Below, piece after piece: positions 28,761 to 37,479 of a stretch of DNA of 64,000 nt. Position 1 is the stretch's first letter. Each line of letters opens with the position of its first letter. A program made the position numbers and the translations under genes. The notes under the pieces were generated by a model. It saw only the letters and a list, made by a program, of their open reading frames with translations, was not told where the DNA came from and searched no databases. Origin of the DNA: Martelella alba (GTDB taxonomy: Bacteria; Pseudomonadota; Alphaproteobacteria; Rhizobiales; Rhizobiaceae); NCBI RefSeq assembly GCF_006516955.1, contig NZ_VHLG01000002.1, positions 558,001 to 622,000 of the forward strand. The letters run 5' to 3'.

Positions 28761-28774
28761 GTTGAACCTGCAAC
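28761..28774. promoter_or_regulatory. Candidate DeoR-type operator 3, deoR promoter
   Basis: GTTGAACCTGCAAC, 50 bases before the ATG of the DeoR-family regulator. It differs at one base from the perfect dyad at 23683-23696, which fits autoregulation. Confidence 0.5.
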
Positions 28775-28823
28775 AAGAGCGGTTCGAACTCACACATTGC
28801 GACGACGGAGGCCGGGGGAGCGC

Positions 28824-29588
28824 ATGAAACTGTCCAAATCGGAACGCCAGGCCCAGATCCTGACCGAACTCAACGGGACGGCGAGCCTGCGTGTGGCAGA
28901 ACTCGCCCGCCGCATGGACGTTTCCACCGAAACCATCCGCCGCGATCTCGACGAGATGACCGAACAGGGCCTCTTGAACCGCACCTATGGCGGTGCCACC
29001 CGCTCGCTCTCAAGTGAGCCCGCCGTCTCGGAGCGCCACACCCTGTTCATCTCAGAGCGTGAGCGCATTGCCAAGGCCACCATCCCACTGATCCGCGATG
29101 CCCGTATCCTGATGATCGGCTCCGGCTCCACCACCGTTCACGTCGCCCGCCGCATTGCGGTGGAGATGCGCGATATCACCGTTCTGACCCATGCTTTCGG
29201 CGTTGCAACCGTGCTGTCGATGAACCCGACCATCAAGGTGCTGATGCTGCCCGGCGACTATCACGCCGATGAAGGGGCGACCGTCGGCGTTCACACCGTC
29301 TCCTTCCTCAACGACTATTTTGCCGATGCCGCCATTCTCGGCGCCTCAGGCCTTGCCGAGGACGGGCCGACCGATGCGCTGATCGAATGTGCCTCGGTCT
29401 ATTCCGCCATGGTGCTGCGTTCCTCGCGCACCATCGTCACCGCTGATCATTCCAAGCATGGGCGGATTTTCCCGGCCCGCTATTCCAGCTGGAAAAAGCT
29501 CGATCAGCTGGTCACTGACATGGCACCGACCGGGAGCCTCGCCCGCGCACTGACCCAGCACAATATCGATGTGACGATCGCGGATTAA
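28824..29588 (+). CDS. DeoR-family transcriptional regulator
   Basis: 254 residues. The N-terminal helix-turn-helix (SLRVAELARRMDVSTETIRRD, about 20-40) is the typical DeoR recognition unit. The C-terminal sensor domain carries IGSGSTTVHVARRI and VTADHSKHGR, motifs that bind phosphorylated sugars or similar ligands in this family. The ATG at 28824 follows GGGGGAG. It is probably the local regulator of the importer and SDR; a shared dyad motif supports this. Its 3' end overlaps the convergent ubiX by 4 bases. Confidence 0.88.
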   Translation: MKLSKSERQAQILTELNGTASLRVAELARRMDVSTETIRRDLDEMTEQGLLNRTYGGATRSLSSEPAVSERHTLFISERERIAKATIPLIRDARILMIGSGSTTVHVARRIAVEMRDITVLTHAFGVATVLSMNPTIKVLMLPGDYHADEGATVGVHTVSFLNDYFADAAILGASGLAEDGPTDALIECASVYSAMVLRSSRTIVTADHSKHGRIFPARYSSWKKLDQLVTDMAPTGSLARALTQHNIDVTIAD

Positions 29589-30154
29589 TCCTCAAGCCCG
29601 TTCCAGCGGCTGATCTCGCTCTCGACGCCGAACAGATCCAGCATGCGGCCGCAGGTCTGGCGAACCATGGCGTCGAGACTGTCAGGCGCTGCGTAAAAGG
29701 CCGGTACCGGCGGGGCGATCACCGCGCCGATTTCGGCGAGCTGGGTCAGCATGCGCAAATGGCCGAGATGCAGCGGTGTTTCGCGCACCATCAGCACCAG
29801 GCGGCGCTTTTCCTTCAGCACGACATCGCCGGCGCGGGTCAGAAGGCTGGAGGTCACGCCGGTCGCCATCTCCGATGCCGAGCGGATCGAACAGGGGGCG
29901 ACCACCATGCCCAGCGTTTTGAAGGAGCCACTGGCAATCGCCGCCCCGACATCATCTGAGGGATAGATCCGGTCCGTGCGGCTCTCAAGCTCTTCAAGCC
30001 CAAGCCCCGTTTCATGTTTCAGCGTCCGGCATGCCGCATTGGAAACGACCAGATGGGTTTCGACACCGGCCTGGCGCGCCATATCCAGCATCGTCAGACC
30101 GTAAATGGCACCGGATGCACCCGAAATGCCAATGATGAGGCGTTTTGTCTCCAT
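29585..30154 (-). CDS. ubiX: Flavin prenyltransferase UbiX
   Basis: 189-residue enzyme that attaches a dimethylallyl unit to FMN, making the cofactor of UbiD-type decarboxylases. The N-terminal IIGISGASGAIYGLTML binds FMN. VVAPCSIRSASEMATG and RRLVLMVRETPLHLGHLRML are conserved active-site blocks. No ubiD lies in the window. It may serve ubiquinone synthesis or another UbiD-like enzyme. Confidence 0.93.
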   Translation of the reverse strand: METKRLIIGISGASGAIYGLTMLDMARQAGVETHLVVSNAACRTLKHETGLGLEELESRTDRIYPSDDVGAAIASGSFKTLGMVVAPCSIRSASEMATGVTSSLLTRAGDVVLKEKRRLVLMVRETPLHLGHLRMLTQLAEIGAVIAPPVPAFYAAPDSLDAMVRQTCGRMLDLFGVESEISRWNGLED

Positions 30155-30240
30155 CCCGCTCGCTCTGCTGCCGGTTGAACTTCAGCAAGACTAGCGGCAG
30201 GCTCCGGCATCTGCCTTGCGCTGGCGCAAGACCAGACCTT

Positions 30241-31431
30241 TCACGGCGTCAGCTGCATCAATGCGCCACCGGCACCGTCTGTCAGCACCATGACCGTACC
30301 ATCGCGGGCCACGTCAACATCTCGGATCCGCGCCATGCCCTGAAGGTAGCGCGCCTCACCCGTCACCCGGTCACCGTCCAGCGTGAGGCGCACCAGCGCC
30401 TGGCCTGCCAGCCCGCCAATCAGCACGGAGCCCCGCCAGTCTGGAAACACATCACCGTCATAAAAGGCCATGCCGCTCGGCGCGATCACCGGGTCCCAGT
30501 AATAGACCGGCTGTTCCATGCCGTTCTGCTGCGTCAGACCCTCGCCGATCGGCTGACCATTATAGTTGATGCCATAGGTGATCACCGGCCAGCCATAATT
30601 CCTGCCCGCTTCCGGATGGTTGAGCTCATCGCCGCCGCGCGGCCCATGCTCGACGGTCCAGAGCCTGCCATTAGGCCCAAGCGCTGCCGACTGGAGATTG
30701 CGATGGCCATAGGACCAGATCTCCGGCCGGCCGCCGGCAATGGCAGGATTGCCAGCCGCCGGCCCGCCATCGGGGTCAATGCGGATCACCTTGCCGAGAT
30801 CGGTTGAAACATCCTGCGCCAGCTGGCGCGGCGCGGGCTTGGAGCGCTCGCCCGTTGTCACGAACAGCATGCCGTCACGATCGAAAACGAGACGTGAACC
30901 GAAATGGGCCGATGAATTCCAGGCCGGTTGCTGGCGGAAGATCACCGCGACATTTTCCATCGCCGTGTCATCGGCCGATAGCGTTCCGGTGGCAACGGCG
31001 GTGGCATTCGTCCCGCCCTCACGCGGTTCGGCATAGGACCACCAGACCCGGCGTGTCGCATCGAAATCATCGCGCACCACGACATCAAGCAGACCGCCCT
31101 GGCCGCCATAGGCAACGGCAGGCATGCCGGAAACCGGAGCAGACACGGCACCGTCCATGCTGACAATGACAAGATTGCCCGGCCGTTCCGTCACCAGATA
31201 GCGCCCATCCGGCAGCTGATCCATGCCCCAGGGACTGTCGAGACCTTCGGCAATGACCTTGCGGTTCAGTTCAACGCCCTGATCAAGAACCGGGGCGCGG
31301 GTCTGCCCTGCAAAGGCCGGATGCTGATCCGGCGCATTCGGCGGGGCAGCGTTGAAATCCTTGGCCGACGCACAGCCCGTGGCCAATGCCAGAACGGTCA
31401 AGACGGTGGTGATCCCGGGTTTCATCCGCAT
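30241..31431 (-). CDS. PQQ-dependent aldose sugar dehydrogenase-like lipoprotein
   Basis: 396 residues. The signal peptide ends in a lipobox LATGC (Cys near 19), so it is likely a lipoprotein facing the periplasm. The beta-propeller of the soluble glucose/aldose dehydrogenases is seen in GLDSPWGMDQLPDGRYLVTE, GGQGGLLDVV, WSYGHRNLQ and VEHGPRGGDELN. In this family PQQ and calcium bind there and oxidise aldoses. PQQ synthesis genes are not in the window. The start at 31431 follows GGGAG. Confidence 0.85.
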   Translation of the reverse strand: MRMKPGITTVLTVLALATGCASAKDFNAAPPNAPDQHPAFAGQTRAPVLDQGVELNRKVIAEGLDSPWGMDQLPDGRYLVTERPGNLVIVSMDGAVSAPVSGMPAVAYGGQGGLLDVVVRDDFDATRRVWWSYAEPREGGTNATAVATGTLSADDTAMENVAVIFRQQPAWNSSAHFGSRLVFDRDGMLFVTTGERSKPAPRQLAQDVSTDLGKVIRIDPDGGPAAGNPAIAGGRPEIWSYGHRNLQSAALGPNGRLWTVEHGPRGGDELNHPEAGRNYGWPVITYGINYNGQPIGEGLTQQNGMEQPVYYWDPVIAPSGMAFYDGDVFPDWRGSVLIGGLAGQALVRLTLDGDRVTGEARYLQGMARIRDVDVARDGTVMVLTDGAGGALMQLTP

Positions 31432-31574
31432 CTTTCTCCCTTTGGCGCCAAAAGGCGCATCACGCCCGAAAAAGCGGGCCATGATCTCAAACTGGGGAGC
31501 AGCGGGCGAAGTTCCAGTGCTGCCGGCTGAAAAGCCTTATCGGCTGGCAGCATGATTGGCTGAAGCCAGCTGGC

Positions 31575-32624
31575 TCACGGAATATGGTTGAGCCACTCAT
31601 CGGAGGAGAACTTGCCGGCGGCGAGTTTTTCCGCCGCCGCGACTTCCGCTTCTGTCAGCGCGCTTTTCTTTCCGCCATTCAGGCCGATGAAGGTATCGGT
31701 CATCGATTTCAGGATCGCCTCGCGCGGCAGGCCGGTCTGCGACTTCAGCGGATCAACACGCTTGGCAGCGCTGGCCGTGCCCTTGTCGGACAGTTTCTCG
31801 CGGCCGATGCGCAGCACCTTGGTCATTTTGCCGGCATCCATGTCATAAGCCATGGTGACGTGATGCAGCACCGTGCCGTTGGAGAAGCGCTTCTGCGCCG
31901 CGCCGCCGATCTTGCCCTCGGGCGAGGCAATATCGTTGAGCGGCTTGTAGAAAGCCGCAATGCCCACCTCATTCAGCGCCTTCAGCACCCACTGGTCGAG
32001 AAAGGCGTAGGAATCGGCAAAGCTCATATCCGCGACCAGCTCGGCCGGCGCATAGAGCGAATAGGTGATGATCGAGCCGGGTTCGACAAACATCGCCCCG
32101 CCACCGGTCACGCGGCGCACGACCTCGACGCCATATTCGCTGCAGGCCGCCATATCGACCTCGTTCTTCAGCGACTGGAACGAGCCGATGATGATGGCAG
32201 GCCGTTCCCATTCCCAGAAACGCAATGTCGGCGCACGCCGCCCGGAGCCGACCTCGGCCGCCAGCACTTCTTCGAGCGCCATATGCATGGTCGGCACGAA
32301 GGGCTGTCCGTCAAGGATCTCCCATTCATAATCGCGCCAGGTCTTGGCAACGCCAAGCGCACGCCTGACCGCAATGGCAATCGCCTCGACCGAAAAGCCG
32401 ATCAGCGCCGCATCAGGCCGGATCCCGGCATTAAGCGCAGCCACAATCGTCTCCACCGAGGCCGTAGCGGGCAGACCGTTCAGGCTGTTGCAGATATCGG
32501 TGAGCGCCTCGGCCGGTTCGAGAAAGAAATCACCGGCGATCTGCACATCGGCAAGCTTGCCGTCGCGGACCTCAAGATCGCAAACCACCAGCTTGCCGCC
32601 GTGAACCTTATATTCTCCGTGCAT
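31575..32624 (-). CDS. Lipoate-protein ligase-like protein with N-terminal accessory domain
   Basis: 349 residues. Residues 1-90 resemble the lipoate-ligase accessory domain (GGKLVVCDLEVRDGKLADVQ, IAGDFFLEP), which normally sits after the catalytic domain or is a separate LplB. The catalytic LplA part starts near 110: TLRFWEWERPAIIIGSFQS, RRVTGGGAMFVEPGS, and KIGGAAQKR with the catalytic Lys. It should load lipoate or a related acid onto carrier proteins. It follows the deaminase gene by 53 bases in a nucleobase operon, which is not its expected context. Start choice 32624 or 32636 is open. Confidence 0.75.
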   Translation of the reverse strand: MHGEYKVHGGKLVVCDLEVRDGKLADVQIAGDFFLEPAEALTDICNSLNGLPATASVETIVAALNAGIRPDAALIGFSVEAIAIAVRRALGVAKTWRDYEWEILDGQPFVPTMHMALEEVLAAEVGSGRRAPTLRFWEWERPAIIIGSFQSLKNEVDMAACSEYGVEVVRRVTGGGAMFVEPGSIITYSLYAPAELVADMSFADSYAFLDQWVLKALNEVGIAAFYKPLNDIASPEGKIGGAAQKRFSNGTVLHHVTMAYDMDAGKMTKVLRIGREKLSDKGTASAAKRVDPLKSQTGLPREAILKSMTDTFIGLNGGKKSALTEAEVAAAEKLAAGKFSSDEWLNHIP

Positions 32625-32677
32625 GGCTTTCCTCATCCATTCCTGTTTCGGCGGTTTTCCGCTTCTTCAACCAAATC

Positions 32678-33964
32678 TTATCGCGCCGTCGGATTTTTGC
32701 CCGGATCAAGGCTTTCCGGCCGGCCATCAAGCGCCAGTGTCGCAATCTTCGGCGGGATCGACGAAATCACCTTGCCACGTTTCACAACGAACAGCCGCGC
32801 CGGTTTCAGCCGCAATGCCTCCAGCACGTCTTCAGCCTGCAGCACCACCAGATCGGCAGGGTTGCCGACCTTCAGACCATAGGTCTCAAGCCCCAGGGCC
32901 TTGGCCGAATTCACCGTGACCGCCTCATAGATCTTCTGCTTGTCCTCAACGCCGGACATCTGCGCCACATGTACCGCCATATGGGCGACCTCAAGCATGT
33001 CGCCGGACCCCATCGAATACCACGGGTCCATCACGCAGTCATGGCCGAAGGCGACATTGATACCGGCCGCCATCAGTTCGCGCACCCGTGTCAGCCCGCG
33101 CCGCTTGGGAAACGTATCGTGGCGGCCCTGCAGCATGATGTTGATCAGCGGATTGGGAATGGCGTTGATCCCGGCTTCCGCCATCAGCGGGATCAGCTTG
33201 GAGACGTAATAATTGTCCATCGAATGCATCGACGTCAGATGCGATCCGGCAACCCGGCCCTGCAACCCGAAACGGATCGTCTCGGCCGCCAGCGTTTCGA
33301 TATGCCGCGACATCGGATCATCCGTTTCATCGCAATGCATGTCGACCGGCAGGCCGCGTTCGGCCGCAATCCGGCAGAGCGCCTCGACCGAGCGGGCGCC
33401 ATCGGCCATGGTCCGCTCGAAATGCGGAATGCCGCCGACCACGTCAACACCCATATCAAGCGCCCGTTCCAGCGATTTCACCCCGTCCTTGGCTCGGTAA
33501 TAGCCATCCTGCGGGAAGGCGACCAATTGCAGGTCGATATAGGGTTTGACCTTTTCCTTCACCTCCAGCATCGCCTCGGCGGTGACAAGACGCGGATCGG
33601 ACGTGTCGACATGGCTGCGGATGAACAACAGCCCCTGCGACACGGCAAGATCGCAATAGGCCAGTGCCCGTTCGATCAGCGCTTCTTTTGTCAGCATCGG
33701 CCGGAGCTCGCCCCACAGCGCAATACCTTCCAAAAGCGTGCCGGAGACATTCATGCGCGGCAGGCCGAGCGATAGCGTCGCATCCATGTGGAAATGCGGA
33801 TCAACGAAGGGCGGGCTCACCATCCGGCCGCTCGCATCGATCACATCACGCGCTTCCGCCGTAATCCCCGGCTCCATCGCGCCGATAAGACCATCGGCAA
33901 TGGCAATGTCGACGCCCTTCCGGCCATCCGGCAGGTTGGCATTTTTGATGATGAGGTCAAACAT
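32678..33964 (-). CDS. Cytosine deaminase-like amidohydrolase
   Basis: 428-residue metal-dependent deaminase of the CodA group. Metal ligands lie in VDPHFHMDATL (HxH), HCDETDD and GSHLTSMHSMD; FGHDCVMDPWYSMG matches the late CodA block. It hydrolyses cytosine or a similar ring (isoguanine, methylcytosine, other aminated heterocycle). The ATG at 33964 has AAGGAG 9 bases upstream; the same frame continues far upstream only as a shadow of the permease gene. It is encoded with a BMP-type nucleoside/nucleobase importer, which fits uptake followed by deamination. Confidence 0.85.
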   Translation of the reverse strand: MFDLIIKNANLPDGRKGVDIAIADGLIGAMEPGITAEARDVIDASGRMVSPPFVDPHFHMDATLSLGLPRMNVSGTLLEGIALWGELRPMLTKEALIERALAYCDLAVSQGLLFIRSHVDTSDPRLVTAEAMLEVKEKVKPYIDLQLVAFPQDGYYRAKDGVKSLERALDMGVDVVGGIPHFERTMADGARSVEALCRIAAERGLPVDMHCDETDDPMSRHIETLAAETIRFGLQGRVAGSHLTSMHSMDNYYVSKLIPLMAEAGINAIPNPLINIMLQGRHDTFPKRRGLTRVRELMAAGINVAFGHDCVMDPWYSMGSGDMLEVAHMAVHVAQMSGVEDKQKIYEAVTVNSAKALGLETYGLKVGNPADLVVLQAEDVLEALRLKPARLFVVKRGKVISSIPPKIATLALDGRPESLDPGKNPTAR

Positions 33965-33984
33965 GGCGGAACTCCTTGGCAAAA

Positions 33985-34929
33985 TCAGCGTTCGCCGCGC
34001 CGGTAGGGCTGCATCAGCGCCTGCGGCACGCGGGCGCGTCGCGCCATGACGGCAAGGGCGGCGATTGACAGGATATAGGGGATCATCAGGAACAGCTGAT
34101 AGGGCACAACGCCGCTGAGCACGGTTTGCAGCCTGAGCTGGAAACCATCGAAAAAGGCAAACAGCAGCGCCCCGAACAGCGCCCGTTCCGGCTTCCACGA
34201 GGCAAAGACGACAAGCGCAATACAGATCCAGCCACGCCCCTGCACCATGGTCGGGAAAAAGGAATTGAAGGCCGAGGTGGTCAAAAAGGCGCCGCCGACC
34301 GCCATCAATGCGCTGCCTGCGGTAATGGCGGCATAGCGCACCAGCATCGGGTTCAGCCCCTGGGCTTCGGCCGCATGCGGATTTTCGCCTGTCATGCGGA
34401 TCGCAAGGCCTGCCGGCGTGCGCGCCAGAAACCAGGCCAGCACCAGCGCCAGCACAATCGCGAGATAGGTGGGTGCCGTCTGGGTGAAGAAGGCCGGACC
34501 GATGAAGGGCAGATCGGAAAGCCCCGGAATATTGATCGGCTGAAACGGCTCGATTGTCGGCGGCGTGCCGGAAACCGGCACCAGAAGGCGGAACAGATAA
34601 TAGGAAAAGCTCGAGGCAAACAGCGTGACGCCAAGGCCGGACACATGCTGCGACAGGCCAAGCGTGACGGTAAGCGCGGCATGCAAAAGACCGAAGACAG
34701 CACCCGCCAGCGCCGCGATCAAAAGCCCGGTCCAAAGATCCGCCCCATTATAGACCGCCAGCCAGCCGATCATGGCGCCAAAGGTCATGATGCCCTCAAT
34801 GCCAAGATTGAGCACACCCGAACGTTCCGACAGCAACGCCCCGAGCGTGCCGAGGATCAGCGGTGTCGCGATGCGCAGAACGGCCGCCCAGAGCCCGGCG
34901 GAAGCGAGAATATCGACAAGCGCGTTCAT
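33985..34929 (-). CDS. ABC importer permease 2, nucleoside/BMP type
   Basis: 314-residue membrane permease of the BPD_transp_2 group used by BmpA-type importers. ATPLILGTLGALLSERSGVLNLGIEG at the N-terminus, of which SERSGVLNLGIEG is the hallmark, and about eight hydrophobic segments are seen. It overlaps the other permease by 4 bases. Confidence 0.92.
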   Translation of the reverse strand: MNALVDILASAGLWAAVLRIATPLILGTLGALLSERSGVLNLGIEGIMTFGAMIGWLAVYNGADLWTGLLIAALAGAVFGLLHAALTVTLGLSQHVSGLGVTLFASSFSYYLFRLLVPVSGTPPTIEPFQPINIPGLSDLPFIGPAFFTQTAPTYLAIVLALVLAWFLARTPAGLAIRMTGENPHAAEAQGLNPMLVRYAAITAGSALMAVGGAFLTTSAFNSFFPTMVQGRGWICIALVVFASWKPERALFGALLFAFFDGFQLRLQTVLSGVVPYQLFLMIPYILSIAALAVMARRARVPQALMQPYRRGER

Positions 34930-35975
34930 CGGCGGATCCTGTATTGGGCAAAGAAGACGGCGACCAGCATCGACAGAAGCGACAGCGCCACGGTGACGTC
35001 GGCAATATAAGTTGGAATGCCGAGCGCGCGGCTCATGCCATCCGCGCCAACAAACATGGTGGCGGTGAACAGCGCGGCCAGCACAACCCCCAGCGGATTG
35101 AGGTTGGCGAGCATGGCAACGACGATGCCGGAATAGCCGAAGCCCGGCGACAGGTCCGTCGTCACATAGCCCTTGACGCCCAGCACCTCGACGGCACCGG
35201 CAAGCCCAGCAAGCCCGCCGGAAATCATCGCCACGACCACCAGCGTGCGCGCCAGCGGCACACCGGCAAAGACCGCCCCTTTCGGATTCAGCCCCGCGGC
35301 CCGCGAGCGCAGGCCGAACACAGTGCGCGACTGGACGAAATGCACGATGATCGCCAGCACCACCGCAATCACCAGACCGAAATGCAATCTGGAGCGTGCC
35401 AGAAGCTTGGGCAGGCGGGCGATCTTGTCGACCGCTTCCGATTGCGGCCAGCCAAAGGCCAGCGGGTCTTTCAGCACGCCGTCAATCAGCATCGAAACAA
35501 ACAGGATGGCGACGAAATTCAACAGCAGCGTCGTCACCACCTCATCGACGGAAAAGCGCAGTCTGAGCCAGAGCGGGACCAACAACAGCACCATGCCGGC
35601 AATGGCCCCCGAAATCAGCAGGATCGGAATCTGTACCAGGCCGGGCAATCCCGCCGTCAGATGCGCGCCGACGGCGGCAACGGCGATGGCGCCAAGATAG
35701 AACTGCCCCTCCGCACCGATATTCCACAGCCGCGCGCGAAAGGCGACGGCTGCGGCAAGCCCGGTCAGGATCAGCGGTGTGGCACGCGTCAGCGTTTCGG
35801 AAATCGACAGCCTTGAGCCGAAAGCGCCGACCAGAATTTTCCAGTAGGCTTCGAAGACCGGCGCACCGGCTGCGGCGATCAGAACACCGGAAATGGCAAG
35901 GGCCACGACAACAGCGATCAGCGGCGTCGCAATGGTCAGCATGAGCGAACGGTGTTCGCGCCGTTCAAACCGCAT
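34926..35975 (-). CDS. ABC importer permease 1, nucleoside/BMP type
   Basis: 349 residues and about nine membrane segments. LTRATPLILTGLAAAVAFRA and LWNIGAEGQFYLGA are family signatures. The ATG at 35975 has GAGGAG 8 bases upstream and overlaps the ATPase end. It forms the channel with the second permease. Confidence 0.92.
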   Translation of the reverse strand: MRFERREHRSLMLTIATPLIAVVVALAISGVLIAAAGAPVFEAYWKILVGAFGSRLSISETLTRATPLILTGLAAAVAFRARLWNIGAEGQFYLGAIAVAAVGAHLTAGLPGLVQIPILLISGAIAGMVLLLVPLWLRLRFSVDEVVTTLLLNFVAILFVSMLIDGVLKDPLAFGWPQSEAVDKIARLPKLLARSRLHFGLVIAVVLAIIVHFVQSRTVFGLRSRAAGLNPKGAVFAGVPLARTLVVVAMISGGLAGLAGAVEVLGVKGYVTTDLSPGFGYSGIVVAMLANLNPLGVVLAALFTATMFVGADGMSRALGIPTYIADVTVALSLLSMLVAVFFAQYRIRR

Positions 35976-37479
35976 GGTTCGTCTCCTCAAAGGCACCGGC
36001 CATCATCAGGCCGAGCCTGGTCTTGTCGGCGTCTTCTGCCATGACGGGCGACGATAGCCGGCCACCGACAATCGCCTGAATGCGATCGGCAAGCCCCATC
36101 ACTTCATCCAGATCTTCCGAGATCAGCAGCACGGCGGTGCCCGCCTTCTTTGCGGCGAGAATGCGCTCGTGAACGGCGGCGACAGCCCCTTCATCCAGCC
36201 CGCGCGCCGGCTGCGCGGCCAGCAGGATCTTCGGATTTTCGATCAGATTGCGGCCGAGAATAAGCTTTTGCATATTGCCGCCCGACAATAGCCGGGTGCG
36301 GCTCGTCGGTGTGCCGCCACGCACATCAAAACCGTCAATGATCTGGCGGGCGAAAGCGATGCCGGCCTTGCGGTCAACAAAACCGTGGCTCTGATAATCC
36401 TCGATCCGCTCCAGAACCGCATTCTCCCAGATCGCCATTTCGCCGATCGCGCCTTCGCCATTGCGATCTTCCGGAACGCGGCCAATGCCGAGCCGGATGG
36501 CATCGCCGACGGTGAGATCACCGACGGCTTCACCAAACAGCATCAGATCGCCGTCCGTGCGTTTCGCCGTTCCACTCAAAAGCCGCGCCAGATGCGCCTG
36601 ACCATTGCCGGAAACACCTATAATACCGAGCACTTCACCGGCATGAAGACGGAAGCTGACCCGTTTCAGCCGGTCGACACCAGCCTCCCGCAGTGTGATC
36701 GCCGCCGCTTCCAGCACCACCGGTCCGGGCGTTGACGCCTCACGCAGCGGACGCTTGACCGCATGGCCGACCATCAGTTCGGCAAGTTCGGCCTTCGAGG
36801 TATCGCCGACGGCACGCTCTGCGACATGCCGGCCGCCGCGCAGGACCACGATCCGGTCGGCCGTCGCCATGACCTCATCGAGCTTGTGGGAGATGAAGAT
36901 CAGCGACAGGCCCTTTGCCGCCATATCCTTCAGCGTCGAAAACAGTTTCTCCGCTTCCGGCTGGGTCAGCACCGCTGTCGGTTCATCCAGCACCAGAATT
37001 TCAGCATCGTTGTAAAGCGCCTTGAGGATCTCGACACGCTGCTGCTCGCCGACCGAGAGATCACCCAGCCTGGCATCGGGATCAACGGCAAGACCGAAAC
37101 GGGCGGAAATCTCGGCGAGCTTCTGTCGCCCTGCCCTCACATTGGAAGACAGCCGCCACAGGCTTTCCGTGCCGGTCATGACATTTTCCAGCACGGTGAG
37201 ATTGGGGGCGAGCGAGAAATGCTGATGCACCATGCCGATACCGGCGGCGATGGCAGCACGCGGCGAGCCGGGCGGCAATTCGCGGCCCTTGACCGTTACC
37301 GTGCCTTCATCCTGGACATAATGGCCGAAGAGAATGCTCATCAGCGTCGTCTTGCCGGCACCGTTCTCACCCAGAAGCGCTACGATCTCGCCCTTGGCAA
37401 GCGAAAGCGAGATCGCATCATTGGCGAGGTTATCGCCGAAGCGTTTGCTGACATTGCTGATCTGAAGAACCGGCGTCAT
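35965..37479 (-). CDS. ABC importer ATPase, two nucleotide-binding domains (nucleoside/BMP type)
   Basis: 504 residues with two ATP-binding domains. Domain 1 is complete: GENGAGKTTL, LSVGEQQRVEILKAL and LVLDEPTAVLT. Domain 2 has GVSGNGQAHL in place of Walker A, without the Lys, as is usual in this subfamily, and LLSGGNMQKLILGRN as signature; its Walker B area reads LLAAQPARGLD. Domain 2 is therefore expected to bind but hardly hydrolyse ATP. Its start overlaps the amidase end by 4 bases. Confidence 0.92.
   Translation of the reverse strand: MTPVLQISNVSKRFGDNLANDAISLSLAKGEIVALLGENGAGKTTLMSILFGHYVQDEGTVTVKGRELPPGSPRAAIAAGIGMVHQHFSLAPNLTVLENVMTGTESLWRLSSNVRAGRQKLAEISARFGLAVDPDARLGDLSVGEQQRVEILKALYNDAEILVLDEPTAVLTQPEAEKLFSTLKDMAAKGLSLIFISHKLDEVMATADRIVVLRGGRHVAERAVGDTSKAELAELMVGHAVKRPLREASTPGPVVLEAAAITLREAGVDRLKRVSFRLHAGEVLGIIGVSGNGQAHLARLLSGTAKRTDGDLMLFGEAVGDLTVGDAIRLGIGRVPEDRNGEGAIGEMAIWENAVLERIEDYQSHGFVDRKAGIAFARQIIDGFDVRGGTPTSRTRLLSGGNMQKLILGRNLIENPKILLAAQPARGLDEGAVAAVHERILAAKKAGTAVLLISEDLDEVMGLADRIQAIVGGRLSSPVMAEDADKTRLGLMMAGAFEETNHAV

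Noticed and set aside
33965-34735. Upstream extension of the deaminase frame into the permease gene
   Set aside because: The extension is out of frame with a certain permease, and a good RBS precedes the ATG at 33964.
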